Source: Pseudomonadota bacterium
GTDB taxonomy: Bacteria; Pseudomonadota; Alphaproteobacteria; Rhizobiales; Hyphomicrobiaceae
DNA length: 11,378 nucleotides
Reading direction: 5' to 3'
Assembly (NCBI GenBank): GCA_021813195.1
Contig: JAKALI010000068.1
Span: 1 to 11,378 of the forward strand
Made by a program: the position numbers and the translations under genes
The notes under the pieces: model-generated
Databases searched by the model: none
What the model saw: the letters and a program-made list of their open reading frames with translations, nothing else
Told to the model about the DNA's origin: nothing
In this document: piece after piece, positions 1-6,109 of the stretch
Layout of the letters: the number at the start of each line of letters is the position of its first letter
How positions within the stretch are numbered: position 1 is the stretch's first letter

Positions 1-291
1 CGCCACGAGCACGAATGGCAGGTGTGGCGCGACGCCGAGCTCAAGCCCGGCCAGATCCTCATCCCCGGCGTGATCAGCCACGCCACCAATGTGGTGGAGC
101 ATCCGGAACTGGTGGCCGAGCGCATCGTGCGGCTTGCCAAGCTGGTCGGGCGCGAGAATGTCATTGCCGGCACCGACTGCGGCTTTGCGCAGGGGCCGTT
201 CTATCGGCGCGTCCACGAGTCGATCATGTGGGCGAAGCTCGAAGCGCTGGTCGCGGGCGCCAAGCTTGCGAGCCGGGCGCTCTGGTCATAG
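1..291 (+). CDS. MetE-like cobalamin-independent methionine synthase family protein, C-terminal end (5' truncated)
   Basis: The frame is open from base 1 to a TAG at 289-291 and gives 96 residues; the start lies outside the window. The sequence resembles the C-terminal part of the UROD/MetE-like (COG0620) barrel: PGVISHATNVVEHPELVAER, then a strand ending TDCGF with Cys about residue 60, then a closing helix containing MWAKLEALVAGAK. In this family that Cys is one of the zinc ligands which activate the thiol substrate, so the catalytic end looks intact. Stand-alone relatives without the MetE N-terminal half are common in alphaproteobacteria and their substrate is often unknown, so a methionine synthase role is not proven. 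It meets pncB tail to tail with only five bases between the stop codons, leaving no room for a separate terminator. Confidence 0.82.
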   Translation, partial: RHEHEWQVWRDAELKPGQILIPGVISHATNVVEHPELVAERIVRLAKLVGRENVIAGTDCGFAQGPFYRRVHESIMWAKLEALVAGAKLASRALWS

Positions 292-296
292 TGGCG

Positions 297-1634
297 CTAA
301 CGCTTGGCGCGATGGTCGGCTTCCTGCGCGAGCGCCTTGAGCGCGTCGGACACCGCGACGGTATATTCGAACGCTTCCAGCCGCTTGAGCGGTGAGGGCA
401 AGCGCTTGAGTTCGGCCGCGGCGTGCTCGCGGATCTCGGTCAGCGAAAGCGCCGGCTTGAGCCGCTTGCCGCCGCGCATGATCGGCACGACCAGCGTCTC
501 GCCGTTCTGGCTGTCGTCTTCCAGCGACAGCACATCGCCGCGCATGCGGCCATCGCGGTCATAGCTGCGCCAGACCTGCTTGCGGCCGGGCCAGGTCTGC
601 TTGCCTTCCGAGAGCTTGCGGCGCGGCGTGCCGGCATATTCCTGCAGCTTGTAGGCGCAATCGAGCGACGGCGCATCGATCGAGGCATCGAGGTTGACGC
701 CGATGCCGTAGCCGTCGATCGGCGCCTTGGTCTTCATCATGCCTTGCAGAACGTCCTCGTTGATGCCGCCGCTGACCAGGATGATGACGTCGTTCAGCCC
801 ACCCTCATCGAGGATGACGCGTACCTTGCGCGCCATGGCGGCGAGGTCGCCGCTATCGATACGCACGCCGAGGATCGTAATGCCGTCGGCCTTCAGACGC
901 GGCGCGAGCTCCACCACTTTGCGGGCGCCGGCTTCGGTATCGTAGGTGTCGATCAACAGCACCACGTTCTGGGGGCGCGCGCGCGCGAAATCCTCGAAGG
1001 CCTGCGCCTCGTCGTCATGGACCTGGATGTAGGAGTGCGCCATGGTGCCGACGACCGGTATGCCGTAGCGCTCGCCGGCCAGCACATTGGCGGCGCCGGC
1101 AAAGCCCGCGATGTAGCTGGCGCGCGCCGAATAGAGTCCGGCCTCGGCGCCGTGAGCGGTACGCAGGCCGAAGTCGGACAGCGCCTTGCCGGGCGCGGCC
1201 AGTACCATGCGCGCCGCCTTGGAGGCGATCAGCGTCTGGAAATGCAAAATGTTGATCAGCCGCGTCTCGACCAACTGCGCCTGCGGCAATGGCGCCGTGA
1301 TGCGGATCAACGGTTCGTAGGGAAAGCACACCGTGCCTTCGGGGATTGCGTGCACGTCGCCGGTGAAACGGAAACGGCTAAGATAGTCGAGCAGGTTCTG
1401 CCGGAAGCGGCCGGTGTTCTTCAGCCAGTCGATCTCGGCGGGGGAGAAGCGCAGCGTCTCCAGATAATCGAGCGCGTCCTCCAGGCCGGCGGCCATCAGG
1501 AAGCCGCGCCGCGCCGGCAACCGCCGCACAAAGAACTCGAACACGGCCTCCTTGTCCTCGGCCTTGTCCAGGTAGGCCTGGACCATGTTGAGTTCGTAGA
1601 GGTCGGTGGTGAGCGGGCTGGTGAGAAGCGTCAT
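297..1634 (-). CDS. pncB: Nicotinate phosphoribosyltransferase
   Basis: The enzyme joins nicotinate and PRPP, with ATP hydrolysis, to make nicotinate mononucleotide in the cytoplasmic Preiss-Handler route to NAD. From the ATG at 1634 the protein has 445 residues, close to the usual bacterial PncB length. Family signatures are visible: TDLYELNMVQAYL at the N-terminus, GTVCFPYEPLIRI, DFGLRTAHG, GTMAHSY (whose His, about residue 200, matches the autophosphorylated His of the family), LLIDTYDTEAG, GVRIDSGDL and LVSGGINED for phosphate binding. The frame extends upstream to a GTG at 1658, adding eight residues; neither start has a convincing Shine-Dalgarno. I chose the ATG because the family typically begins just before LLTDLYEL-like sequence. 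It appears monocistronic. A small GC hairpin (GCAGGC / GCCTGC, 1679-1695) lies in the presumed leader. Nothing ties it functionally to the redox genes beside it. Confidence 0.95.
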   Translation of the reverse strand: MTLLTSPLTTDLYELNMVQAYLDKAEDKEAVFEFFVRRLPARRGFLMAAGLEDALDYLETLRFSPAEIDWLKNTGRFRQNLLDYLSRFRFTGDVHAIPEGTVCFPYEPLIRITAPLPQAQLVETRLINILHFQTLIASKAARMVLAAPGKALSDFGLRTAHGAEAGLYSARASYIAGFAGAANVLAGERYGIPVVGTMAHSYIQVHDDEAQAFEDFARARPQNVVLLIDTYDTEAGARKVVELAPRLKADGITILGVRIDSGDLAAMARKVRVILDEGGLNDVIILVSGGINEDVLQGMMKTKAPIDGYGIGVNLDASIDAPSLDCAYKLQEYAGTPRRKLSEGKQTWPGRKQVWRSYDRDGRMRGDVLSLEDDSQNGETLVVPIMRGGKRLKPALSLTEIREHAAAELKRLPSPLKRLEAFEYTVAVSDALKALAQEADHRAKR

Positions 1635-1658
1635 GGTCGAAGGCGCTCGCGCGCTCAC

Positions 1659-1939
1659 GCGGGGTCAAGGGGGCGGGAGCAGGCCGGTCGCCTGCGGGTG
1701 GCCAACCCCTAGCGAACTCTCCGCAAGACGCCAAGCCCCGGGGGTGGCTGCCCTTCGGCCGTTCGGCACCGCAAAAAAACGCCCACCGCGCTTCCGGCCG
1801 CGAAGCAATCCGGCGCTCGAGCAAGAGCGTTTGCGGACTGTGTTGCGGCCGGTGTGCGGTGGACGGCGAACGGCGTGCTTTTCACACCGCTCGGCGCTCC
1901 GGTCGAGCGCGGAATCAAGCTATTCCGCGCCGGGGCGCA
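1659..1939. other. Intergenic region between pncB and the small cytochrome gene
   Basis: About 280 bases with no convincing gene. It must hold the pncB promoter, but no confident -35/-10 pair is seen. It contains the 1907-1930 hairpin and, read on the minus strand, a run of seven T at about 1774-1780 preceded by a weak GCTTC/GAAGC stem. That run could be a second, poor terminator for the small cytochrome gene. Confidence 0.4.
1907..1930 (-). terminator. Hairpin just downstream of the small cytochrome gene
   Basis: GCGCGGAAT (1907-1915) is perfectly complementary to ATTCCGCGC (1922-1930) with a six-base loop, giving a 9-bp stem that begins 10 bases after the stop codon at 1940. No T-run follows on the minus strand, so it is better read as an mRNA 3'-end or stability hairpin than as a proven intrinsic terminator. 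Confidence 0.45.
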
Positions 1940-2137
1940 CTACTTCATCTTCTTCTTATAGGACTGACCATAAGCATTGAGGGCCGGCGGCGCGGTGTGG
2001 CACTTCGCGCAGGGCTGGCCTGTCTTGCTCGCGATGGCCGGGTTGGCCGAAGCTTGCCCTGCTATTGTCACGTTCAGAGCAACGCCGAGCACGAGCGCTG
2101 TCGCCGTCGCCGCTACCGCCGTCAGTAATGCTCTCAT
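1940..2137 (-). CDS. Very small secreted monohaem cytochrome c
   Basis: The 65-residue protein starts with a signal peptide (MRALL, then an Ala/Val/Leu-rich core) ending ASA at residues 29-31. The predicted mature part is only about 34 residues. It carries one haem c attachment motif, CAKCH, in the context SKTGQPCAKCHTAPPALNAYGQ. That context recalls the N-terminal haem segment of larger cytochrome c proteins, where TG-C-x-x-CHT-x-x-P-x-L-N/T-x-x-G is common (from memory). It should therefore be exported by Sec and receive haem from the Ccm system in the periplasm. The start at 2137 has a strong AAGGAGG eight bases upstream; an alternative ATG at 2155, adding KEATTM-type residues, has its own AGGAG six bases upstream. 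No distal axial ligand is obvious apart from a Met in the KKKMK tail. It lies divergent to the response-regulator operon and may be an electron shuttle for the nonahaem complex. Confidence 0.78.
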   Translation of the reverse strand: MRALLTAVAATATALVLGVALNVTIAGQASANPAIASKTGQPCAKCHTAPPALNAYGQSYKKKMK

Positions 2138-2168
2138 CGTGGTCGCCTCCTTCATACGAATCTCCTGG

Positions 2169-2203
2169 CACTTTGCGCCGGACATCCGGCGTTTCTCAAA
2201 GTG
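2169..2203 (-). promoter_or_regulatory. Long imperfect hairpin in the leader of the small cytochrome gene
   Basis: Two nested perfect inverted repeats are seen: outer CACTTTG (2169-2175) with CAAAGTG (2197-2203), and inner CGCCGG (2176-2181) with CCGGCG (2186-2191) around ACAT. A five-base bulge (TTTCT, 2192-2196) sits on one side. The structure ends 31 bases before the ATG at 2137. It could be an RNA stem in the 5' leader or a DNA operator; the sequence alone does not decide. Confidence 0.5.
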
Positions 2204-2427
2204 TCGCGCAAGCTACCAGACGACTATGGCAACGAGAAGCTGCGACGGGTTGCGTTCTGTGCAGTGCTGAACCGACTTTTCACAAAGATCATAAAAGCCA
2301 TGCAAAGGCGCATCGTTTTATCGAACGAGACTTTTCGTCACAGGCATGAATACCGGTGCGGCCAAGGCGCTCCGATCGGAACGATAAGAAGAAATAAAAA
2401 GAATATGCAGCGGGCGCGCCGCGTATT

Positions 2428-2445
2428 GATTTGAATTCTCAAATC
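2428..2445. promoter_or_regulatory. Perfect palindrome, candidate activator-binding (enhancer) site
   Basis: GATTTGA-ATTC-TCAAATC has perfect 7-bp arms. Its centre lies about 166 bases upstream of the predicted sigma-54 start site, within the normal range for enhancers of NtrC-type activators, and such an activator is encoded in this window. A T6 run follows directly, so a plus-strand terminator is the alternative; however, no plus-strand gene lies upstream for it to end. Confidence 0.45.
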
Positions 2446-2462
2446 TTTTTTGCGCCCTCGGC

Positions 2463-2519
2463 TGAAATCTGCATGAAATAACTATACTTCAGCATTTCCC
2501 CCTGTACCCCCAGATTTCA
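2463..2519. repeat. Spaced 9-bp inverted repeat upstream of the sigma-54 promoter
   Basis: TGAAATCTG (2463-2471) is the exact reverse complement of CAGATTTCA (2511-2519), with 39 bases between. It lies between the 2428 palindrome and the -24 element. It may be a pair of activator half-sites, or may help DNA bending; no protein can be named from the sequence. Confidence 0.4.
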
Positions 2520-2576
2520 CCGGCCTGGTCTTTTAAGTCTTTGAAATAGCGAATGAAAATGGCGTGTTTCCGGCGC

Positions 2577-2592
2577 TGGCACGCGCCTTGCT
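2577..2592 (+). promoter_or_regulatory. Sigma-54 (RpoN) -24/-12 promoter
   Basis: TGGCACGCGCCTTGCT matches the consensus TGGCAC-N5-TTGCW at every fixed position, with GG at 2578-2579 (-24) and GC at 2590-2591 (-12) exactly ten bases apart. The predicted start is near 2603, leaving a leader of about 43 bases before the first receiver gene. Sigma-54 promoters need an AAA+ activator, and one is encoded at 6110-7528. Confidence 0.88.
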
Positions 2593-2645
2593 GAGCATGA
2601 AACGAGAGACCCAAATCACCCTTGCGTGCAACCAAGGTGGCGAAG

Positions 2646-3071
2646 ATGAGCGACAACAAAAGAAAAGTTCTCATCGTCGACGACGACGAGGTGGTGCGTC
2701 TCAGCTACCAGCGCTCCCTGTCGGGCACAGCCTGCAACGTCGAGGCTGCGAAGAACGGCGAAGAAGCGCTCCAGACCATGGAGCGGGAGCCGGTCGATGT
2801 CGTGCTGCTCGACGTCCGCATGCCCGGCATGGACGGCATGTCCGTGCTGCGCACCATCAAACAGAAATGGCCGGCGAGCGAGGTGGTGATCATCACCGGC
2901 TATCCGACCGTGGATAGCGCCAAAGAGGCGGTACGGCTGGGCGCTTATGACTACCTCGCCAAGCCGATGGCGCCCCAGGACGTGATCAACGTCACTGATA
3001 GCGCGATCACCCACAAGAACTGGGCGCTGCAACGCCTGCCAGATTTGGCTGCGGGAGCCTGCTCCGCCTGA
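2646..3071 (+). CDS. Single-domain (CheY-like) response regulator
   Basis: The 141-residue protein is essentially a receiver domain. It has the acidic patch VDDDE (residues 11-15), phospho-acceptor Asp56 in VVLLDVRMPG, the switch Thr in VIITGYP (about 84) and Lys106 in YLAKPM. After about residue 120 there is only a short tail with no output domain. All phosphorylation residues are present, so it can be expected to receive phosphate, most simply from the kinase at 7528-9135. I start it at 2646 (MSDNKRK) because AAGGTGG lies just upstream; the frame extends to 2622 without a better ribosome site. It is the first gene after the sigma-54 promoter and sits 63 bases before a second receiver gene. 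Without an effector it probably acts by protein contact or as a phosphate sink (inference). Confidence 0.9.
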   Translation: MSDNKRKVLIVDDDEVVRLSYQRSLSGTACNVEAAKNGEEALQTMEREPVDVVLLDVRMPGMDGMSVLRTIKQKWPASEVVIITGYPTVDSAKEAVRLGAYDYLAKPMAPQDVINVTDSAITHKNWALQRLPDLAAGACSA

Positions 3072-3134
3072 CCGACGAAACAGACCTAACAAATCGTTAA
3101 CGCCGTTCACAGCGAATTCGATAAGGAGAAGACC

Positions 3135-3863
3135 ATGACCGCAATCCGCAAAGTGCTCGTTGTTGATGACGATCCAGTCGTCCGCAAGAGCTTCGACCGT
3201 GTTCTCACCGGCAAGGGCTATGCCGTCATCACCGCCGAGAACGGCGAAGAGGCGCTGCGTAAGCTCAACGAAGAGAAATACGACGTCGTCTATACCGACA
3301 TCCGCATGCCCGGCATCAGCGGGTTGGAGGTGGCCGAGCAGCTCAAGGCCAAGCAGCCCTGGACCCCGGTGGTGATCATCACCGGTTACGGTTCCGAAGA
3401 GGCCGAGGCGCGCGCCAAGGCAGCCGGTATTTCCAGCTTCCTGCACAAGCCGCTGTCTCCCGAAATGATCGAAGGCAGTGCCCGCACGGCGCTCGCGGTT
3501 CCCGAGCCGGCGGTGGAAGTGGAGCCGGTCGTCGAAACGCTCCCGGTGGCGGAAGAAGAAGTTCGCCCCCGGAACCCGCTGCTGAACATCCTTCTGTTCT
3601 TTGCCGCGCCCTTCATCGGCTTGGCCTACATCATCGCGTTGCCGTTCGTCGCGTTCGGCGCCTTTGTGGTGTTCGCGAGCCGCGCCGCCGAGAAGCACCA
3701 TACGCTGAACAAGATCCTCACCGCGCTGAAGTTCGTGGGACTGTTCCTGGCCGCCCCGTTCCTGGGATTGGCTTATGTCACGATCTTCCCGCTGGTCGGC
3801 TTGTTCATGCTGGCTTGGATGGGTGGCCGTGCGTTGATCGGTGCTCGCCCGCGTCACGGATGA
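3135..3863 (+). CDS. Receiver domain fused to a duplicated C-terminal membrane domain
   Basis: Residues 1-120 (of 242) are a complete receiver: VDDDP at 10-14, Asp55 in VVYTDIRMPG, Thr in VIITGYG (about 83) and Lys105 in LHKPL. A Pro/Glu/Val-rich linker (121-145) follows. Then come two long hydrophobic segments, about 150-181 and 197-228, separated by a charged loop (RAAEKHHTLNK). The two segments are copies of each other: FFAAPFIGLAYIIALPFV and FLAAPFLGLAYVTIFPLV. A receiver with two or more membrane helices at its C-terminus is unusual, since receivers normally precede DNA-binding or enzyme domains. It is predicted to hold a phosphorylatable receiver on the cytoplasmic face of the inner membrane. 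AAGGAG lies six bases before the ATG. It is probably co-transcribed with the receiver gene before it and followed by the 3920-3944 hairpin. I do not recognise a named family for the membrane part. Confidence 0.88.
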   Translation: MTAIRKVLVVDDDPVVRKSFDRVLTGKGYAVITAENGEEALRKLNEEKYDVVYTDIRMPGISGLEVAEQLKAKQPWTPVVIITGYGSEEAEARAKAAGISSFLHKPLSPEMIEGSARTALAVPEPAVEVEPVVETLPVAEEEVRPRNPLLNILLFFAAPFIGLAYIIALPFVAFGAFVVFASRAAEKHHTLNKILTALKFVGLFLAAPFLGLAYVTIFPLVGLFMLAWMGGRALIGARPRHG

Positions 3864-3919
3864 GCTAGATCAAAGCGTTACAACGACGTGGCAGGCATGG
3901 TCGAATCGCTGATAATGGC

Positions 3920-3950
3920 CCCGGGGGGCAAAAGGCCCCCCGGGTCTTGT
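3920..3950 (+). terminator. GC-rich hairpin with T-rich tail after the receiver operon
   Basis: CCCGGGGGGC (3920-3929) pairs perfectly with GCCCCCCGGG (3935-3944) around a five-base loop (AAAAG), followed by TCTTGTT. This is a plausible intrinsic terminator 57 bases after the receiver gene, and it also lies 23 bases before the cytochrome gene. It may end the receiver transcript or act as a leaky or attenuating element ahead of the cytochrome genes. Confidence 0.65.
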
Positions 3951-3966
3951 TGAACCCGAAAGTGCC

Positions 3967-5367
3967 ATGGGGACGAAAATGGCCGGATATAGCGCCCTGT
4001 GCGAAAAATTTTACATGCTGTTGCGTAATGGTTTGGTGATTGCGGCGGTTGTTGCGGGATTTACCTTTCTGACCGGGGTCGCTGCACCGGCTCAACCGGC
4101 CGGTGACAAGCCTTCCGCGGCTGACCAGAAATGCCTTGGCTGCCATGGCTTCTCCGGCATGACCAAGAAGCTGGAAGACGGCGGCACGCTGGATTTGCAT
4201 ATACCGGCCGGCCCGTTCGAGAAGTCCGTACATCGCGCGGTCGGGTGCACTGGCTGTCATTCCGATATCGATATCGCCAAGCATCCGCCGACCGACAACA
4301 AGATCAAGAGCGCGCGCAGCTTTGCGGTCACGACGACGCAGCTATGCCGCAACTGTCATGCCGACATGTTCACGGAGTGGCAAAAGAGCATTCACGCCGC
4401 GCTGGTCCGCCGCGGCGATCCGGCCGCGCCGATCTGCACCGACTGCCACAACCCCCACGCGGTCATCAAAGGGGTGGCGGCCACCATCGACCAAATTCCC
4501 TGCAAGAAGTGCCACAGCGCCATCTACACGGCCTATCGCAACAGCGTGCATGGACAGGCGCGGCTGCATAAGAAAGACAGCTATGCGCCACTCTGCTCGG
4601 GCTGCCACACCGCCCATTCGGTGAAGCCGGTTGAGATCGGCCCGCTCGCGAAAGGGCCGGAAGGCGCCTGCCTCGGCTGTCACGCCGGCGTTCTGGAAAA
4701 GCACCAAGAATGGCTGCCCAACGCGGCCCTGCATTTCGAGGTGGTGTCCTGCCCGGCCTGCCACGTGCCGAACGCGCAGCGCAAAGTCGATCTCATGCTG
4801 ATCGACAGCAAGAACGCCACGGCACGCGGAACCGAACAGCTTGGCGTACCGCTGTTCGAAGCCAGCGCCCGTTCGGACGGCAAGGGCATCGATGCGCAGA
4901 CGCTATGGACCCTGCTGCAGACGCTCAATAAGAGCAACGTCGCCGACAAGACCGCAGTACGTGGACGCCTGGAAGTTGCCGGCGGTCCGCAGATGCATGA
5001 GCTCGCCGGCAAGGGCAAGGCGATCAAGGAGTGCAGCACCTGTCACCAGGAAGGATCGAAGGCCTTCCAGAGCGTGACGATCTCGCTGGTCGGTCCCGAC
5101 GGACGGCGCATCGGCTACGGCGCCAATGCCGACGTGCTCAACTCGGCGATTTCGGTCGGATCGGTGAGCGGCTTCTACGCCATCGGCGGCACCCGCATCA
5201 AAATCCTGGATATCCTGTTGGCGCTCGCCATCTTCGGCGGTGTCAGCATCGCCGTAGGACATGTTTTCATCGGCTGGATGTTCAAGCGCTTCGGCCTCTA
5301 TCATCCGCATAACGGCCATGGTCATCCGCCGTCTCCCGGCGGTGACGGGCCGAAAGCGGCGGCCTGA
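3967..5367 (+). CDS. Nonahaem membrane-anchored cytochrome c
   Basis: The 466-residue protein has nine C-x-x-C-H haem c motifs with Cys at about residues 56, 94, 127, 157, 179, 210, 235, 262 and 356. The first eight are packed into about 210 residues with extra His nearby (SVHR, SIHAAL, SVHGQ) that could be distal ligands. An N-terminal hydrophobic segment (about 18-40, ending near APAQPAG) is a signal peptide or anchor. A second helix lies at about 412-436, followed by a short His-rich tail (HPHNGHGH). The haem domain should be periplasmic and tied to the membrane. The gene for a membrane cytochrome b follows after 23 bases, the usual partner arrangement for quinol-linked multihaem cytochromes. 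The start is uncertain: ATG at 3967, 3979 (GGGGAC upstream) and 4015 are all in frame. The reaction partner is unknown; no catalytic reductase motif beyond the haem sites is seen. Confidence 0.9.
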   Translation: MGTKMAGYSALCEKFYMLLRNGLVIAAVVAGFTFLTGVAAPAQPAGDKPSAADQKCLGCHGFSGMTKKLEDGGTLDLHIPAGPFEKSVHRAVGCTGCHSDIDIAKHPPTDNKIKSARSFAVTTTQLCRNCHADMFTEWQKSIHAALVRRGDPAAPICTDCHNPHAVIKGVAATIDQIPCKKCHSAIYTAYRNSVHGQARLHKKDSYAPLCSGCHTAHSVKPVEIGPLAKGPEGACLGCHAGVLEKHQEWLPNAALHFEVVSCPACHVPNAQRKVDLMLIDSKNATARGTEQLGVPLFEASARSDGKGIDAQTLWTLLQTLNKSNVADKTAVRGRLEVAGGPQMHELAGKGKAIKECSTCHQEGSKAFQSVTISLVGPDGRRIGYGANADVLNSAISVGSVSGFYAIGGTRIKILDILLALAIFGGVSIAVGHVFIGWMFKRFGLYHPHNGHGHPPSPGGDGPKAAA

Positions 5368-5390
5368 CGGCGCGGTAAGGGGAAGACATC

Positions 5391-6035
5391 ATGGCAAGAA
5401 TCTATATTCACCCGCTGCCGGTTCGGATCTGGCACTGGACCAACGCGCTCGGCTTCGTGCTGATGATCCTGACGGGCATGCAAATCCGCTACGTCGGATT
5501 GATCGACGTGGTGTCGTTTCACACCGCGGTCGTCACCCACAACTATATCGGCTTCGTGCTGATCGCGAATTACTGCCTGTGGCTGGTGTTTTATCTGACC
5601 TCCGACCGCATCCGCGCCTATCACTCGGAGCTCAACCTGAAGAAACACTTCATCGGCAGCTTCCGGCAGATCTATTACTATGCCTTCGGCATCTTCCGCG
5701 GCGATCCGAACCCGTTCACGCCGACCATCTACCGCAAATTCAATCCGCTGCAGAGCATGATCTATCAGATCATCATGATGTTATTGTTCCCGCTGCAGAT
5801 CTATACCGGGATCCTGCTTTGGGACGTGAAACGCTTCTCCGCGCAGGTGGATTTCTTCGGCGGCGTGCGTGTCATCGACACCGTGCATGTCCTGATCTTC
5901 ATCGCTTTCGTTTTTTACATCCTCGTCCACGCCTATCTTGGTACGCTGGGCCACACCCGCACAGCGCATTTCAAGGCCATGATGAGCGGCTACGAGGATC
6001 TCGAGGACGAAGCCGAAGCGGTTGCCGAAAAATAG
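5391..6035 (+). CDS. Membrane cytochrome b subunit (PhsC / Ni,Fe-hydrogenase cytochrome b-like)
   Basis: The 214-residue protein has four predicted helices, about 16-36, 48-70, 122-145 and 163-186. This is the size and shape of the four-helix cytochrome b561 / hydrogenase-b / thiosulfate reductase PhsC group. Candidate b-haem ligands are His15 (RIWHW), His44 or His50 (in SFHTAVVTHNY), His166 (DTVHV) and His180 (LVHAYLG), which fit the helix 1, 2 and 4 positions used by that group. Such subunits carry electrons between the membrane quinone pool and a periplasmic partner, here almost certainly the nonahaem cytochrome encoded 23 bases upstream. AAGGGG lies nine bases before the ATG. The acidic C-terminal tail (EDLEDEAEAVAEK) is probably cytoplasmic. 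The direction of electron flow cannot be told from sequence. It ends 74 bases from the convergent regulator gene. Confidence 0.9.
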   Translation: MARIYIHPLPVRIWHWTNALGFVLMILTGMQIRYVGLIDVVSFHTAVVTHNYIGFVLIANYCLWLVFYLTSDRIRAYHSELNLKKHFIGSFRQIYYYAFGIFRGDPNPFTPTIYRKFNPLQSMIYQIIMMLLFPLQIYTGILLWDVKRFSAQVDFFGGVRVIDTVHVLIFIAFVFYILVHAYLGTLGHTRTAHFKAMMSGYEDLEDEAEAVAEK

Positions 6036-6051
6036 GGCGCCGCCACGGCGC
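6028..6051 (-). terminator. Putative terminator of the kinase-regulator operon
   Basis: GCGCCG (6037-6042) and CGGCGC (6046-6051) form a perfect 6-bp stem with a three-base loop. Read on the minus strand, the stem is followed three to four bases later by five T (the A-run at 6028-6032). It lies 59 bases past the stop of the sigma-54 activator gene and overlaps the last codons of the convergent cytochrome b gene. Confidence 0.55.
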
Positions 6052-6109
6052 AAACGGGCTCCCGCGGTCCGCATGCGTTTGGCCCCAGTTGAAGGAAGCG
6101 GAACCAGCG

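Larger units (their letters stand above)
2204..2576. other. Divergent regulatory region, small cytochrome gene / receiver operon
   Basis: About 370 bases without a convincing gene and visibly richer in A+T than the flanking genes. It holds the 18-bp palindrome at 2428-2445, the spaced 9-bp inverted repeat at 2463-2519 and a run of six T at 2446-2451. The short frames that cross it have no Shine-Dalgarno or recognisable protein content. It must contain the promoter of the minus-strand cytochrome gene, which I could not place. Confidence 0.5.

Noticed and set aside
423..1712. Long plus-strand frame opposite pncB
   Set aside because: It is the antisense shadow of a clear pncB gene in GC-rich DNA; the translation is low-complexity and has no recognisable motif.
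2446..2451. T6 run after the 2428 palindrome as an intrinsic terminator
   Set aside because: The stem is AT-rich and no plus-strand gene lies upstream; the enhancer reading fits the sigma-54 context better, though it is not excluded.
2616..3857. 413-codon minus-strand frame opposite both receiver genes
   Set aside because: The opposite strand holds two complete receiver proteins with ribosome sites; this frame is rich in His/Arg/Gly typical of shadow frames.
3889..3904. TGGCAGGCATGGTCGA as a sigma-54 promoter for the cytochrome genes
   Set aside because: It has the -24 GG but CG rather than GC at the -12 position and no TTGC; not a credible match.
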